Below, piece by piece: positions 5,681 through 6,294 of a DNA stretch of 6,294 bases (position 1 is its first letter; every line of letters begins with the position of its first letter). The stretch covers positions 1-6,294 of the forward strand of contig CALGZD010000207.1 in the NCBI GenBank assembly GCA_937934635.1. Direction: 5' to 3'. This DNA is from an uncultured Deinococcales bacterium (lineage in GTDB: Bacteria > Deinococcota > Deinococci > Deinococcales > Trueperaceae). The translations under genes and the position numbers were made by a program. The notes under the pieces are model-generated. The model made no database searches. It worked only from the letters and a program-made list of their open reading frames with translations, and was not told where the DNA came from.

Positions 5681-5683
5681 ATA

Positions 5684-6294
5684 GTGTTTGCAAACTTTGG
5701 ACTAAATGACATTCTAGACATACTCTTGATGAGTGTGCTTATTTACTACCTTTACAAACTTTTGATTGGTAGTAGAGCGTGGAATGTGGTTCGGGGTATC
5801 TTGTTTTTAGCTTTTGCGTGGTTTTTAGCAGCGCAACTTTCTTTACCGACTACAGGTTGGCTATTTGAAAATGCTGCTGGAGCAGCCTTACTAGCTATTG
5901 TGCTTGTCTTTCAACCTGAATTGCGAGGCGCCTTAGAACGTGTTGGACGCTTTGGTAGTAGACAAAGTACTTCGGGTGATCCTGTGCAGGAACTTGTTGC
6001 AGCGATTCGTGAGCTTGCCAGTGAACACCGAGGTGCGCTGATTAGTGTGCAGCGTCGTGACCCACTAGATGACTATGGCAAAGTTGGCTCGGAACTAAAC
6101 TCACCTGTGAGTGCTGCCTTGTTGCAAACTATTTTTGGCTCAAAAGGACCGCTGCATGATGGCGGTGTCATTATCAAAGATGACATGATTCGTTATGCGG
6201 GAGCGATTTTTCCAACAAGTGATAGGCGAGATGGTGTGCCGATTTACCACGGTACAAGACACCGTGCTGCTTTAGGGCTTTCGGAAGTTACTGA
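5684..6294 (+). CDS. cdaA: diadenylate cyclase, CdaA (DacA) type, 3' end outside window
   Basis: Membrane-bound enzyme making cyclic di-AMP from two ATP, a messenger controlling potassium, osmotic and cell-wall homeostasis. The visible 203 codons cover most of a protein usually about 270 residues long. Three N-terminal membrane segments lie at roughly 10-28, 36-54 and 60-77. The linker FQPELRGALERVGR (76-89) is the CdaA hallmark and joins the cytosolic DisA_N catalytic domain. That domain shows PLHDGGVII (156-164) at the DGA motif site and GTRHRAALGLSEVT (190-203) with the RHR motif. The DGA motif reads Asp159-Gly160-Gly161. The start is a GTG supported by GGAGA and an upstream in-frame TAG. 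The gene runs divergently from prfA. In many bacteria cdaA is followed by cdaR (YbbR domains) and glmM; that lies beyond the edge. Confidence 0.95.
   Translation, partial: MFANFGLNDILDILLMSVLIYYLYKLLIGSRAWNVVRGILFLAFAWFLAAQLSLPTTGWLFENAAGAALLAIVLVFQPELRGALERVGRFGSRQSTSGDPVQELVAAIRELASEHRGALISVQRRDPLDDYGKVGSELNSPVSAALLQTIFGSKGPLHDGGVIIKDDMIRYAGAIFPTSDRRDGVPIYHGTRHRAALGLSEVT

Larger units (their letters stand above)
5047..5683. other. intergenic region between divergent prfA and cdaA, rich in tandem repeats
   Basis: This 637-base stretch lies between two divergent starts and should carry both promoters. It contains four unrelated tandem repeat tracts (units 12, 11, about 11 and 10 bp), two short perfect inverted repeats, and long T-runs. 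No tRNA-like fold, no c-di-AMP riboswitch motif and no terminator with a U-tract was recognised. The only small open frame with a plausible ribosome binding site is a 21-codon one from ATG 5138 to TAA 5201-5203, preceded by AGGGGAG. It has no recognisable relatives and is treated as a weak candidate only. The size is large for a promoter region alone. Confidence 0.8.

Noticed and set aside
5047..5683. c-di-AMP (ydaO-type) riboswitch or other structured leader for cdaA
   Set aside because: None of the conserved ydaO core motifs could be found by eye, and the region is dominated by simple repeats.
1..6294. Mobile element, phage or defence island
   Set aside because: All genes are ordinary housekeeping or metabolic families; no transposase, integrase, terminal inverted repeats or target duplications were seen.

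Overview
The window reads as ordinary bacterial chromosome of fairly low GC content (by eye, low to mid 40s percent). It holds one five-gene cluster on the minus strand and the start of a divergent gene on the plus strand, separated by about 640 bases packed with short tandem repeats. The bacterium uses RF1, has the FabV-type enoyl reductase and has a membrane diadenylate cyclase of the CdaA type. From memory of gene neighbourhoods, prfA and a Nudix gene close to a CdaA-type cyclase recalls the Deinococcus/Truepera group. That is a weak hint and cannot be settled from the sequence alone.

Layout, left to right. Bases 1-223 carry no supportable gene, only a 15-bp tandem duplication and a weak leftward promoter-like site. 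Bases 224-5046 are five minus-strand genes, transcribed right to left: prfA (release factor 1), a Nudix hydrolase, fabV (trans-2-enoyl-ACP/CoA reductase), a Gfo/Idh/MocA oxidoreductase and an aldo/keto reductase. The junctions are tight: a 14-bp overlap, then gaps of 48, 4 and 3 bases, so they probably form one operon. A promoter-like site at 5065-5093 lies just ahead of prfA. Bases 5047-5683 are the intergenic repeat region. From 5684 to the right edge runs the first ~200 codons of the diadenylate cyclase, starting at a GTG and cut by the window end.

Functionally, the operon links translation termination (RF1), nucleotide clean-up (Nudix), the last reduction of fatty-acid elongation (FabV) and two NAD(P)-dependent sugar or carbonyl oxidoreductases. 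The last two are probably a functional pair. The divergent gene makes c-di-AMP, a second messenger for osmotic and cell-wall homeostasis.

The most distinctive signal is not a gene. At least eight short tandem repeat tracts, with units of 10, 11, 12, 15 and 18 bp and unrelated sequences, occur in about 6 kb. Two of them lie inside conserved genes (fabV and prfA), and both of those have 12-bp units that preserve the frame. I found no evidence of a new multi-gene system; the repeat behaviour and the structured cdaA upstream region are the parts worth a second look.
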